Assembly (NCBI RefSeq): GCF_002234915.1
Contig: NZ_NEWD01000004.1
Coordinates: 1-64,000 of the forward strand
DNA: 64,000 bases
Direction: 5' to 3'
DNA from: Bifidobacterium vansinderenii
Lineage (GTDB): Bacteria > Actinomycetota > Actinomycetes > Actinomycetales > Bifidobacteriaceae
The notes under the pieces are model-generated. The model searched no databases. It was not told where the DNA came from and saw only the letters and a list, made by a program, of their open reading frames with translations. Below are positions 52,050-61,153 of the stretch, piece by piece. The translations under genes were made by a program, and so were the position numbers. Position 1 is the stretch's first letter, and each line of letters begins with the position of its first letter.

Positions 52050-52619
52050 TTGGTAGTCGCCTTTCTCGACGCGAACATCTTCCCGCACACCTGGCTGACG
52101 GATGTGCTGCTCACGTTTGCCGACCATCACCTGCTCGACCCCGAATACTCCGACGACGTACTCGAAGAAGCCCGCCGGGCATTCGTCGATGATCTCGGCA
52201 AGGATCCTGCTTGGGTTGGCCACTATCTGTCCGCCATCCGCAATATCAAGCCGTATTATCTTGTCTCCTCCATTCCGGAACTGACTGGTGAGGTCGTGTT
52301 GCCGGACGCCGGCGATCGGCATGTAGCGGCCGCCGCCTATAACGGCGATGCGGACGTGATCGTTACCTTTAACCTGAAAGACTTCCCCGCGAACCAACTC
52401 GCCAAGATCGGATTGTCCGCCCGCCACCCTGACATGTTTCTGACCGGTGTCGCCGAGGCATATCCTGAACGCGCAATCAAGGCCATGACCGAACTGGTCG
52501 CATCAAAGAAACATCCACCGCGCACCATGCAGGAAGAACTGGAACGACTTGAGCATTCCGGCATGCCAGGATTCGCTAATATGATGCGCAGGCTGATGAG
52601 CGGGCAATTTCAGATTTAA
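52050..52619 (+). CDS. PIN-domain ribonuclease toxin
   Basis: This is a 189-aa PIN_3-type nuclease. The first conserved acid is in VAFLDANIFP. Later acidic residues lie in PDAGDRHVAAAAYNGDADVI and in VTFNLKDFP, the usual PIN metal site. The start is TTG, well placed after GAGGGGAG; no ATG fits. It would cleave RNA when released from the antitoxin encoded 16 bases upstream. Confidence 0.83.
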   Translation: MVVAFLDANIFPHTWLTDVLLTFADHHLLDPEYSDDVLEEARRAFVDDLGKDPAWVGHYLSAIRNIKPYYLVSSIPELTGEVVLPDAGDRHVAAAAYNGDADVIVTFNLKDFPANQLAKIGLSARHPDMFLTGVAEAYPERAIKAMTELVASKKHPPRTMQEELERLEHSGMPGFANMMRRLMSGQFQI

Positions 52620-52811
52620 TCCGGGAGCGGAGACCACATCAACGTCCTGTCTGCACTCAAGTAGGGAGGCAAATTGGATGGTCTATCGCCGTGGACATCT
52701 CATCAATACTTGTCTGGGTGTAGGGATAAGGCCCGTCCCCATGGCGTCTCTCCCGTGGCGGTGCCATACTGGAAGAGGGTTTGAAACGTTCTCACACGAA
52801 GGGGTATGACG

Positions 52812-53804
52812 ATGAACGATATGCGACAGACTGCAAGGCGGGGAAGCAATGGCCATCTGACACCGGCGGATGATGTCTCACGAATACGGGATCATGATCT
52901 GCTCACCGAGGACCATCCGATCCGCCAGTATGCGGGCGAACCGTTACGGCTCAAGGCGCCGATGCGTGGTCTCGCGTTCACGGCCGTGCTCGTTGGCATC
53001 ATGGTGACCGTCCAGGTCATGGGAGGGGTCATCCTCTCCGTGACGACGGCCGGGGATTCGAAGATGCTGATGGCGAGGATCGGCGAGCTGGCGGGCGCGC
53101 TCGCGGCCTACGCGGTCGTCGTACTGGCGATGGAGCAACGTCGATCGCCGGTGGAGCTGAAGCCGGCCCGCATTGTCGGACTGCTGTGGGGCGGGCTCAT
53201 GGCATTCGCCTGCATCACCGTGTGCATCGGCGTCATCGCACTGTTCGGCGGGTATCGGATCGTCGGCTTCAACGCCGGCTATGATCCGTGGACCGACCTG
53301 CTGACGGTGGGACTGGTGGCCGGGGTCGCCGAGGAGATCATCATGCGCGGCATCCTGCTGCGCCTGGTAGAGGAGAGGCTCGGCTCATGGGGCGCGGTGA
53401 TCGTGTCCGCGCTCGTGTTCGGCCTGTTGCACATGATCAATCCGGACGGCACACTGTGGGGAGGCGTCGCGATCGCCATCGAGGCGGGACTCCTGTTCGG
53501 CGCGATCTACCTGACGACACGCTCCCTGTGGTGGTGCATCGGCTTCCACGCCATGTGGAACATCGCCGAAGGCCCGATCTTCGGCTCGGTCGTCTCCGGC
53601 ACCGGCTCGCAGCAGTCATGGCTGGTCGCACGCTGGAACGGCCCGGACCTGCTGACCGGCGGATCCTTCGGCCTTGAGGCCAGCATCGTCCCGGTGATCC
53701 TACTGGGCGGCCTCGCCCTCATCATCCTGATCCACCTGCAGCGCAACGGCCGTATGATCGCACCGAACTGGGCGCGTCGGAAACGACTCGCCCCCGAAGC
53801 GTGA
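52812..53804 (+). CDS. CPBP-family intramembrane protease
   Basis: The product is about 330 residues with eight predicted spans. The catalytic motifs are AEEIIMRG (EExxxR), FGLLHM and FHAMWN, spaced as in Abi/CAAX-type metalloproteases, some of which confer bacteriocin self-immunity. The N-terminal 50 residues are hydrophilic. The ATG at 52812 is best spaced from AAGGGG; one at 52806 is also in frame. No bacteriocin gene is adjacent. Confidence 0.88.
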   Translation: MNDMRQTARRGSNGHLTPADDVSRIRDHDLLTEDHPIRQYAGEPLRLKAPMRGLAFTAVLVGIMVTVQVMGGVILSVTTAGDSKMLMARIGELAGALAAYAVVVLAMEQRRSPVELKPARIVGLLWGGLMAFACITVCIGVIALFGGYRIVGFNAGYDPWTDLLTVGLVAGVAEEIIMRGILLRLVEERLGSWGAVIVSALVFGLLHMINPDGTLWGGVAIAIEAGLLFGAIYLTTRSLWWCIGFHAMWNIAEGPIFGSVVSGTGSQQSWLVARWNGPDLLTGGSFGLEASIVPVILLGGLALIILIHLQRNGRMIAPNWARRKRLAPEA

Positions 53805-53875
53805 ATCATCGCATCACGTGCGCCGGCGCGGCGTGACACAGCCGCCGACGTCCGCCGCTCATCCGGGCGGGCCGT

Positions 53876-54586
53876 TCAGAACAGGCGCAACGGCTCCTCA
53901 CGGACGACGGGCCGGATGAGCCGACGGTCATGAACACCGGCACGCTCGGCCTCGTCGAGCGGCGCGACCTCATGGAAGGCGAGCGCACGCGACAACGCCA
54001 GACCACGCTCATAAGCCGGCCCCAGCAGCGTCGAACCATCGACCGTCGGATCCAGCCACGCGTCGCGCATCACAGGCGACACAAGCAAGGGCATGCGATC
54101 GTGTACGCTCGCCGGACCATCCACGGCCCTGCAGGTGATGATGGTCGCCGTCAACAGCCACGGCATCGAATCGGACGCCCGCCACCACGAGTACAAGCCG
54201 GCCATGAACAGCGGCGCATCATCGGCGGCATGGAAATAGAACGGTCGCATGCCACGCCACTCGTAGTATCCCGACGCGGGGATGATGCATCGCATGGACC
54301 GCGTCGACTCGGCGAACGTCGGCTTGGATGCGGCCGACTCCACGCGCGCGTTATACGTGGGATACGGCAGGTCGTCGGTCGCGCTCCATCGGGGGACAAG
54401 CGACCAGCGTGCGCCGGTCAGACGACGACGCCCATCCCCGCCCTGTGCCACGACCGCAATGGTCTGCCCCGGCGCGACATCATACGAGACAGCCGGCAGT
54501 GTCGGAGCGTTGACGTCATCATCGTCCACGGCGAACCGCTCCGCCACGGCATCCCAATCCAGGTCGATCGCGAACCTCCTGCACAT
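53876..54586 (-). CDS. yedK: SRAP-domain protein (HMCES/YedK type)
   Basis: This 236-aa protein shields abasic sites in single-stranded DNA by forming a thiazolidine crosslink through Cys2. The start MCRRFAI places the catalytic Cys at position 2. The domain also shows YNARVESAAS (Asn), SGYYEW (Glu) and VHDRMP (His), all active-site elements. GGAGGTGTGGC is a good ribosome site, which excludes the longer frame upstream. It is divergent from the next gene, with 178 bases between them. Confidence 0.9.
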   Translation of the reverse strand: MCRRFAIDLDWDAVAERFAVDDDDVNAPTLPAVSYDVAPGQTIAVVAQGGDGRRRLTGARWSLVPRWSATDDLPYPTYNARVESAASKPTFAESTRSMRCIIPASGYYEWRGMRPFYFHAADDAPLFMAGLYSWWRASDSMPWLLTATIITCRAVDGPASVHDRMPLLVSPVMRDAWLDPTVDGSTLLGPAYERGLALSRALAFHEVAPLDEAERAGVHDRRLIRPVVREEPLRLF

Positions 54587-54764
54587 GCCACACCTCCACT
54601 CCATACGATACGCATGACGATCGCCTTCCCACGACCGGTACGCCGAAGACACGGAAAGGAACACTCCACGATGTACAGTGAACATGCACCGTGAGTACGG
54701 GAGAAAACGCTCCGTCGATGAGGAACGGAGAACACGATCCCGCATTCAGAAAGGGAGACCCATC

Positions 54765-55169
54765 ATGACAGCCACCGACGACTACGATTCCACTCTCGAA
54801 AGCCTCGCCGCGCTCGCCGACCCGTTCGAGTCCGCGCTTACGGACGGACGCCACCTCTACACGACGGACGCGGATGGACACGTCACGTATGATCCGCTGG
54901 TCATCCAATGCCTTGACGCCGTCGACCGTCTCGATCTCGCCGACGACGAGATCGATTCCGCGGTGGAGGACATGAACCTCGAGGATCCGGACGATCTCGA
55001 CGACTATCTTGCGACGGGCGATCTTGGCGAACTGTTCCTGGACAACACGCTCGCATTGCTCACCCTTGTCACCCACGACAAGGGCAAGCTGCCGACGAGG
55101 CTTGACAACAGCGCCGTACTCGGCTTGCTGCGCAACATCGCCGAAGCCGTGGAAGATCTGCACGGCTGA
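54765..55169 (+). CDS. Acidic protein of unknown function
   Basis: This 134-aa soluble, strongly acidic protein (for example ADDEIDSAVEDMNLEDPDDL) is predicted largely helical, with a short beta hairpin near HLYTTDADGHVTYD. AAAGGGAGACCC lies upstream of the ATG. I recognise no domain. It is monocistronic between the divergent SRAP gene and the convergent muramidase-like gene. Its acidity would suit a DNA-mimic or partner protein, but that is only a guess. Confidence 0.65.
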   Translation: MTATDDYDSTLESLAALADPFESALTDGRHLYTTDADGHVTYDPLVIQCLDAVDRLDLADDEIDSAVEDMNLEDPDDLDDYLATGDLGELFLDNTLALLTLVTHDKGKLPTRLDNSAVLGLLRNIAEAVEDLHG

Positions 55170-55245
55170 CCTCTGACCACCGACGGCTCGGGAACGCCGG
55201 CCGGAGCCTGTCCGGTATCGATCCAGCCGGGACGGGTACCGGTTT

Positions 55246-56235
55246 TCACGCGAGCGTGACGCTCAACGAGCTCTGACCCGATTCGCTTCCCGTCCACACG
55301 CCGTCGGTACGGTTCCAGCCCATCCCGTTCGCGTGCACGGCGTCGATGCCGTACGCGCGCGCCTGCGTGACCAGCCATGTGGCCGCCTGCCAGACCAGGC
55401 GCGTGGCATCCGCGTCGGACAGGCCGGCCGGCAATGTCAGCTTGAGCGTCTTCGCATCATCCGCCGCGCTCGCCGACGAGGAAGCCGGGGATGACGATGC
55501 CGATGACGCCGATGCGGACGGGGATGCGCTGCCGCCTGTCGCGCTCGCGGCGCCCGTCGCGACACCGATCGTGGGGAACGTCTTGCCGAGCGCGGCGGCG
55601 AGCCCGTCACGGTCGGAGACGCTCGCGGGTTCGAGCGCGCAGGTGGCGCCGGCCGTCACCTCGCCGGTCAGGGCCTGTGCCCAGGCGCGGGCGAGCCCGT
55701 CCCAGTTCGCGTACAGGTCGGGGTATCCGGAGCGTTGCACCTCCTGTGCGGCGTCCTCGGTGGGGATGGTCTGCCAGTCGGGCACCTTGACGAGCGCGTC
55801 GTAGAACGCGTTGGCCGCGTAGGTTTCGTCGGTGAGCTGGTCGACGGTGCCCCATCCCTGGCTGGGGCGCTGTTGGAAGAGTCCCACGGAGTCGAGGTCG
55901 CCGTAGGCGATGTTGGTGAGCTTGGATTCCTGCATGGCGGTGGCGAGCGCCACGGTGGCCGCATGGTCGGGCAGGCCCCGGTCGATGGCGATTCGGGTGA
56001 TGAGCGCCGCGTTCGCCGCCTGTGTGGGGTTGAGGGGCATGGTGTCGGTTCCGGCCGTGCAGTAGGCGTCGGATGCGGAGCGTGGGGCGGGTGTGGTGTC
56101 CGTGCGGCGCAGGTTGATCAGGAGGGCGATCATGGCGATGGCGGTGAGCGCGGCGACCAGGGTGAGCATCACCGCGAGCGCCGCGCCGATGCCGCCGCGC
56201 CGGCCGCCTTGTCCGTAGTGTGCGTGTTGTCCCAT
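55246..56235 (-). CDS. Membrane-anchored lysozyme-like-domain protein
   Basis: This is a 329-aa protein. A cytoplasmic Gly-rich start (MGQHAHYGQGGRRGG) precedes one membrane span at about residues 19-42. The extracellular part has ALATAMQESKLTNIAYGD and GLFQQRPSQGWGT, a pattern seen in actinobacterial cell-wall proteins with a goose-lysozyme-like fold, including a possible catalytic Glu (MQES). A Ser/Ala-rich linker (about 240-275) and a small C-terminal domain follow. CGGAGGCGGC is the ribosome site. Cell-wall hydrolysis is inferred. Confidence 0.7.
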   Translation of the reverse strand: MGQHAHYGQGGRRGGIGAALAVMLTLVAALTAIAMIALLINLRRTDTTPAPRSASDAYCTAGTDTMPLNPTQAANAALITRIAIDRGLPDHAATVALATAMQESKLTNIAYGDLDSVGLFQQRPSQGWGTVDQLTDETYAANAFYDALVKVPDWQTIPTEDAAQEVQRSGYPDLYANWDGLARAWAQALTGEVTAGATCALEPASVSDRDGLAAALGKTFPTIGVATGAASATGGSASPSASASSASSSPASSSASAADDAKTLKLTLPAGLSDADATRLVWQAATWLVTQARAYGIDAVHANGMGWNRTDGVWTGSESGQSSLSVTLA

Positions 56236-56373
56236 GCCGCCTCCGTGTCGTGCCGTTCGTGCCACACATCGTGCCATTCGCAGCTGACATCGCGTTCGCG
56301 CAGGGCGTGCCATGGGACGGGAGAGCGGGTGGCCTCCCGGCGTAGTGGGGAGGCCACCCGCACCGCCAGGGGC

Positions 56374-57390
56374 TTAGCTGAGCCAGCCGGGCCGGCCGTT
56401 GCGTACGGCGCGCGTGCCGGTGGTGGCTCCGGTGGCGAGCTCCAGTCGGAGCGCCGCTTCGGCGAGCCGGTCGAGGTCGCGGCCCAGCCACCAGGAGATG
56501 AGGATGAGTGTGCCGCCGAGGCTGGCCCGGCTGACGTCGGAGGCGGCGAGCGCGCTGGCGGGCAGCCGGTTGGCGATGCCGGTGAGCAGGGCGCGCATCA
56601 TGCGCACGCGCGTCTGGTCGGGGCGGATCCGGGTGTGGGAGAGGAGTTCGACGGCGATGCCGGTGAGCCGTTCGGCCTGGTCGGCCTGCGTGTCGTGGTC
56701 CCTCTCGTAGCTGATGTCGTCGATGATGAACCGTAGTTCGCGGTCGCGGGCCGTCCGGTCCTTGTCGGGGATGAGGCGTTCGACTTCGCCGATGATGAGC
56801 GCGGCGATGAGGCTTGGCGCGGCCGGGGAGGCCATGGCGTCGATGAGGATCTGCATGTCCCGGTTCGGGTCGTCGGCGAACAGGCGGTCGGTGCCACCCG
56901 CGTCGATCGCGTCGGCGAGGAGGTGCTGGAAGGCTCCCCACACGTCGTGGCGGGCGTTGGCGGAGACGGTCAGCTGGTCGAGGCGCAGCATGGTGTGCAC
57001 CTGGTGCGGGGCGAGCCGGTTGGCCTGCCGGTCGAGGTGCAGGCGCATGAGCAGCGTCTGCTGGCCGGTGTCGCCGGTCAGGGTGAACGGGGTGAGGGGG
57101 ATGATGGGGGAGGCGAGCTGGCGGACGGCCTGCACGTCGAAGGGCTTGAGTCCGCGGATGCGGCCGCGGCGGTCGGGTGCCGGGTATTCCCAGCGGGGCA
57201 GGACGATGCCGTCGGGGCGGATGTAGGTCCTGAGGTATGGGGTGCGTTCGTCGGTGACGATGAGCCCGTTGCCCATGTCGGTCACCTCGATGGTGCGCGT
57301 CGATGCGCGGAGGCGTTCGGATAGGGCGGACAGGTTGATGGGGGAGATGCTGGTGGTGTGTGCTGGGCTGATCGACTGGATCGTCGTCAT
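56374..57390 (-). CDS. Protein of unknown function, 338 aa
   Basis: This is a soluble protein. Residues about 30-70 form a beta-rich region (VTDMGNGLIVTDERTPYLRT); the rest is helical with many Arg and Leu (LLMRLHLDRQANRLAPHQV). There is no signal peptide, and no domain that I can name. GAAAGGATACC precedes the ATG. The gene lies upstream of, and in the same direction as, the lysozyme-like gene, with a 138-base gap, so they may share transcription. Confidence 0.6.
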   Translation of the reverse strand: MTTIQSISPAHTTSISPINLSALSERLRASTRTIEVTDMGNGLIVTDERTPYLRTYIRPDGIVLPRWEYPAPDRRGRIRGLKPFDVQAVRQLASPIIPLTPFTLTGDTGQQTLLMRLHLDRQANRLAPHQVHTMLRLDQLTVSANARHDVWGAFQHLLADAIDAGGTDRLFADDPNRDMQILIDAMASPAAPSLIAALIIGEVERLIPDKDRTARDRELRFIIDDISYERDHDTQADQAERLTGIAVELLSHTRIRPDQTRVRMMRALLTGIANRLPASALAASDVSRASLGGTLILISWWLGRDLDRLAEAALRLELATGATTGTRAVRNGRPGWLS

Positions 57391-57671
57391 GGTATCCTTT
57401 CGTTCCTGTTTGGTTGTCCTGTTCCAGTCCCCTTGAGAGCGTGTGGGTACACTACTCCCTCGGTTTCTGGTCGAGGCGTTCCAATTGGGGAACGAAGGCA
57501 TGAAAATCAATGCACGAGACCGTATCTTAGCATGCTGCTCGCTGTTCGGCAAGCCGTTGTGCCGAATACTGTCTCCGATATGCGAACGGCTCCCCTCGTC
57601 GAGGGGAGCCGTCGGTTAGAACATGCGTACGATTGCCTTGTGTGGCGGGGTGCGCATGCCGGGGTGCGCTG
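57391..57671. other. Intergenic region with one hairpin
   Basis: This 281-base gap contains ACGGCTCCCCTC/GAGGGGAGCCGT at 57586-57612 (12 bp, three-base loop), lying 60 bases after the ABC operon's last stop, a probable transcription end without a T-run. The remainder should hold the promoter of the 338-aa gene, but I see no clear -35/-10 pair. Confidence 0.55.
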
Positions 57672-58952
57672 CTACTCCTGCCAGTCGGATTCGAACGTGG
57701 GCTTGAGCTTGGCGAGCGCGTCCTTGACGCTGCTGTTCGGGTCGGCGAGCACCGCCTCGAGGCTCTTCTCCACGTCGGTGGTGGCCTGTTCGGAGCTGGG
57801 CTTGATGGGCGCGGCGATCAGGTTCCGGGTCGCGTCGGCGAGGATGGGCGCGATGGCGGTGTCGGCGGACGTGTACTTGCTGTCCGTGATCGCGGAGGTG
57901 CGGATCGGAATGTAGCCGGTCTGCACGCCCCAGGTGATCTGGTTGTCCTTGCCGGTCAGGTACTTCTCGTACAGGTAGGCGGCGGTGCGCTGCTGGCTGG
58001 ACGCGGAGGTGAACATGTAGATGTCGGTGCCCTGCTGGATGGCGTGCTTGGACGGTTCGGGCGCGGCCGCGTACGTGAACTTGCCGGCGGCGCCTTCCTT
58101 GACGAACGATTCGCCGGCGCTGGAGCCGATGTACATGCCGACCTTCTGGCTGGCGAACGGGGCGCTCATGTACTGGTTGGTGCCTGCGGTGCGCAGCCAG
58201 CCGTCGCGTACGCCGTCCTGATAGTAGGTGAACGCGTCCTGGGACGCCTTGCCGGTCACGTCGAGGTCCTTGCCGAATTCGCTGCCGTGGTCGGACAGGT
58301 ACACGGAGTAGAAGTTCTGCAGGGAGTCGAAGCCGGCGCCGGGAATGCCCTTGGCGTCGTGGATCGCCTTGGCGGTGGTTTCCAGCTCCTCGAAGCTGGT
58401 GGGCACCTTCAGGCCGAGCTCGTCGAACATGTCCTTGTTGTACCAGAGCACTTCGGTGGACTTGTTGAACGGCATGCCGTAGATCTTCCCGTCGAGGGTG
58501 ACGCTCTTGCGCAGTCCTTCGAGCACGTCGTCCCAGTTGTCGAACGCAAGGTTCTGGTCCTTGGATTCGATGTACGGGGTCTGGTCGACGACCAGGTCGT
58601 CGTCGATCGCGTTGATCATCCAGCTGGAGTACGCCTGGGTGATCGTGGGCAGGTTCTTCGGGCTCTGCTGGGCGGCGGTCAGCTTCTGCTGCAGCCCGTC
58701 GTAGCTGGACTGGTTCTGCAGTTTGACCGTGATCTTCGGGTTCTCCTTCATGAACGCGTCGGTGATCTGCTGCAGGGTCTTCTCCTGGTCGCCGGTCATG
58801 CCATGCCAGAACGTGATGGTCACGTTCCCGTTGATGGTCGTGTCCGGTGTCGCGTCGGCCGTGTCCTGACCGCTATCGGCCGAACCGCAGCCGGCCAGGG
58901 CGAGCGTGGCGGCCAGTACGGCCGGCAGCAGTGTCCTTCTGATCCTCATCAT
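57672..58952 (-). CDS. ABC importer substrate-binding lipoprotein
   Basis: This is a 426-aa family 1 extracellular binding protein. The lipobox LALAGC ends a 21-residue signal peptide. ITFWHGMTGDQEKTLQQITD and YGMPFNKSTEVLWYNKDMF are typical of UgpB/maltose-type binding proteins. It is the last gene of a leftward operon (ATPase, two permeases, metallo-hydrolase, binding protein). The ligand could be glycerol-3-phosphate, its diesters or an oligosaccharide; sequence alone does not decide. Confidence 0.9.
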   Translation of the reverse strand: MMRIRRTLLPAVLAATLALAGCGSADSGQDTADATPDTTINGNVTITFWHGMTGDQEKTLQQITDAFMKENPKITVKLQNQSSYDGLQQKLTAAQQSPKNLPTITQAYSSWMINAIDDDLVVDQTPYIESKDQNLAFDNWDDVLEGLRKSVTLDGKIYGMPFNKSTEVLWYNKDMFDELGLKVPTSFEELETTAKAIHDAKGIPGAGFDSLQNFYSVYLSDHGSEFGKDLDVTGKASQDAFTYYQDGVRDGWLRTAGTNQYMSAPFASQKVGMYIGSSAGESFVKEGAAGKFTYAAAPEPSKHAIQQGTDIYMFTSASSQQRTAAYLYEKYLTGKDNQITWGVQTGYIPIRTSAITDSKYTSADTAIAPILADATRNLIAAPIKPSSEQATTDVEKSLEAVLADPNSSVKDALAKLKPTFESDWQE

Positions 58953-58998
58953 GGTTTCCTCTCTACTGGGGTGGATGGTGTCGGGGTGAAACGTTGTT

Positions 58999-60351
58999 TC
59001 AGGGTTCGACGATCATGCCCGGACGGGGGATGACCGTCGAACCATACGGGTTATGGTATCGGCCGGGTCGTTCGCCGTGCACCGGGATGAGCGTGCGCGG
59101 CCGGACCATGTCGATGATGCCGACCGCCTGCTCCACGTACGCGTGACCGGAACAGTTCACGTCATACGGTTGGATGCCGTGATCGGCGAACCGTTGCATG
59201 AACGGCTCGTACGCGGGGTCGAAGTCACCCAACGGCAGGGCTCCCGTATGCAGGTGCAGGCCGCCGGAGGCAAGCCGGTCGAAGACCCGGTCCTGCGCGC
59301 GGGCGTCCAACTGCCAACAGTAGTCGTGATGGTCGGCGATCAGCCGTTCGATGTCCACTTCCATGCCTGGGTCCAGCGTGTCGACCGTCCGCTCGCCGGG
59401 CAGCCGATAATAGTATGCCTGTTCGCCGGTGACGGCGGCGAGCACGGAGGCGCTACGACTGGTGAGCACGATCCTGCGCGGCGAGAAGGCGATGAGATGA
59501 CGGACGCGTTCCACGTCGGTCGGATAGTAGTCGAACGTGATCTGCCGGCCCGGATTGGCCTCGACCAGGCCGACCAGTTCACGCAGCACGTCCGCCTCGC
59601 TGGTCTCCGGCTCCACGGCCGGCTCGCCCGGCTCGCGGAACGAGATGCTCACCCCCTCCATGATGAGCGCATCCACGCCACGATTGGCGGCGAGGAACGC
59701 CATGGAGTCGCCGCCATGCCAGCCATGGAAGCGCAGGTCACCCGTGTACGCGATGGCCGCGTCCGGCGTGTCGATACGGAAGCCGGCCGCACCATACGCG
59801 TCATGATCCACCGGCATGAGCATCACCCGGATCGAGCCGACCGTCACCTGGCCTCCCGCGGGCACGCCGATGATCGGCCGCGTATGATCCCACCCGTCAT
59901 GGCGAGCCCCGGCCGGCAGGCAGAACCCGCCGGCCGCGTTCATCGCCCGCACCAGGCGACGCGTGTCCTCCATCATGTACAGGGGGACGGCCGGGTCGAT
60001 GAGATTGATCATCGCCGAATGATCCAGATGCGCGTGCGAAACGAACACGGCGACATGATCACGGTCTTCATCCCGCCACGCGTGGCCGGGCACCGGAACA
60101 TCCCGGTCGAACACGCCCGGCAGATAGGGGACGACGCCCGAGGCCACCAAGCCCGGCAGATCCTGCGGCGTGGAACCGGACGCTGGATCGTACACGCAGC
60201 CGAAATCGAACACGATCCGATCCCGACCATAGTCGACTAGGATCAGATTCCCGCCGATCGTATCCGTGCCGCGCAACAGCGTGATCCGCGTGCGCTCGCC
60301 GACCGGCGTCGCGTGTGCCGGATCGTGTGTGGGGTCAGCGTTTGATGCCAT
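58999..60351 (-). CDS. RNase J-like metallo-beta-lactamase-fold protein
   Basis: This is a 450-aa protein. The metal motif is VFVSHAHLDHSAM, and a further His/Asp lies in IAYTGDLRFHG. The C-terminal CSGHAYVEQAVGIIDMVRP and LIPVHGE reproduce the motifs of beta-CASP nucleases such as RNase J, although the protein is shorter. It overlaps the upstream permease gene by 17 bases, and the ATG follows GAAGGAGTGC. Its location inside a sugar-type ABC operon is unusual: it may act on RNA, or have been recruited as a hydrolase for the imported compound. Confidence 0.82.
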   Translation of the reverse strand: MASNADPTHDPAHATPVGERTRITLLRGTDTIGGNLILVDYGRDRIVFDFGCVYDPASGSTPQDLPGLVASGVVPYLPGVFDRDVPVPGHAWRDEDRDHVAVFVSHAHLDHSAMINLIDPAVPLYMMEDTRRLVRAMNAAGGFCLPAGARHDGWDHTRPIIGVPAGGQVTVGSIRVMLMPVDHDAYGAAGFRIDTPDAAIAYTGDLRFHGWHGGDSMAFLAANRGVDALIMEGVSISFREPGEPAVEPETSEADVLRELVGLVEANPGRQITFDYYPTDVERVRHLIAFSPRRIVLTSRSASVLAAVTGEQAYYYRLPGERTVDTLDPGMEVDIERLIADHHDYCWQLDARAQDRVFDRLASGGLHLHTGALPLGDFDPAYEPFMQRFADHGIQPYDVNCSGHAYVEQAVGIIDMVRPRTLIPVHGERPGRYHNPYGSTVIPRPGMIVEP

Positions 60352-61153
60352 TGACGTGCACTCCTTCGATGATCCTGCGGTGGAAGACCGCGTACAGGAT
60401 GAGGATCGGCAGCACGATGATCGTGCTCGCCGCCATCTGCAGTTGGACGGCCGTGCCGCTTTCCGTGACGAACGCGCTCAACCCGTTGCCCACCAGACGC
60501 ATGTCCGTCGTGTTCGTCACCAGGATCGGCCACAGGAACGAGTTCCATCCGGAGATGAACAGGAGCAGCGCCATGGTGAACAGCGCGGAGCGTGACATGG
60601 GGATCATGATCCTCCACATGTATTCCAGGTCGCCGCACCCGTTCACGATCGCCGCCTTGTAGTACGTGTCCGGGATCGCGGTCAGATACTGGCACAGGTA
60701 GAGGATGTAGAACACGCTGGCCAGGGAGGGCAGGATCAGGGCCGCGTACGTGTCCAGCAGGCCGAGCTGTGCGATCGTCCGATAGTTCGTGAACACGAGG
60801 ATCTCATACGGCACCATCAGCAGTGCGACCATCACGCCCATCAGCAGCCGTTTGAACCGGAACCGCAGGCGGACCAGCGCGAACGCGGCCAATACCGTCG
60901 TGGCCAGCGTGCCCAACGTCGACAAGCCGGACACGATCAGCGTGTTCACCGCATACCGGGCGAACGGTGCCGCGCGTAGCGCCTCCCCGAAATTCGACCA
61001 TCGGGCGTGGGCGGGCAGCAGCGCGGGAGGCACGCCCGTCGCCTCCTGGAACGACATGAGCGAGGCGGACACCATGTACAGGAACGGGAACACCGTCACC
61101 CCCGTCGTCAGCAGCACGAACCCGTACGCGAACAACCGGCCGATACGTTTCAC
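60335..61153 (-). CDS. ABC importer permease (MalG/UgpE type)
   Basis: This 272-aa permease has six spans. The EAA-type loop is KAAIVNGCGDLEYMWRIMIP, contacting the ATPase. The start is GTG, overlapping the stop of the previous permease gene as GTGA; a longer frame upstream is only read-through of the neighbour. It pairs with the 61150-62058 permease to form the channel. Confidence 0.9.
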   Translation of the reverse strand: MKRIGRLFAYGFVLLTTGVTVFPFLYMVSASLMSFQEATGVPPALLPAHARWSNFGEALRAAPFARYAVNTLIVSGLSTLGTLATTVLAAFALVRLRFRFKRLLMGVMVALLMVPYEILVFTNYRTIAQLGLLDTYAALILPSLASVFYILYLCQYLTAIPDTYYKAAIVNGCGDLEYMWRIMIPMSRSALFTMALLLFISGWNSFLWPILVTNTTDMRLVGNGLSAFVTESGTAVQLQMAASTIIVLPILILYAVFHRRIIEGVHVNGIKR

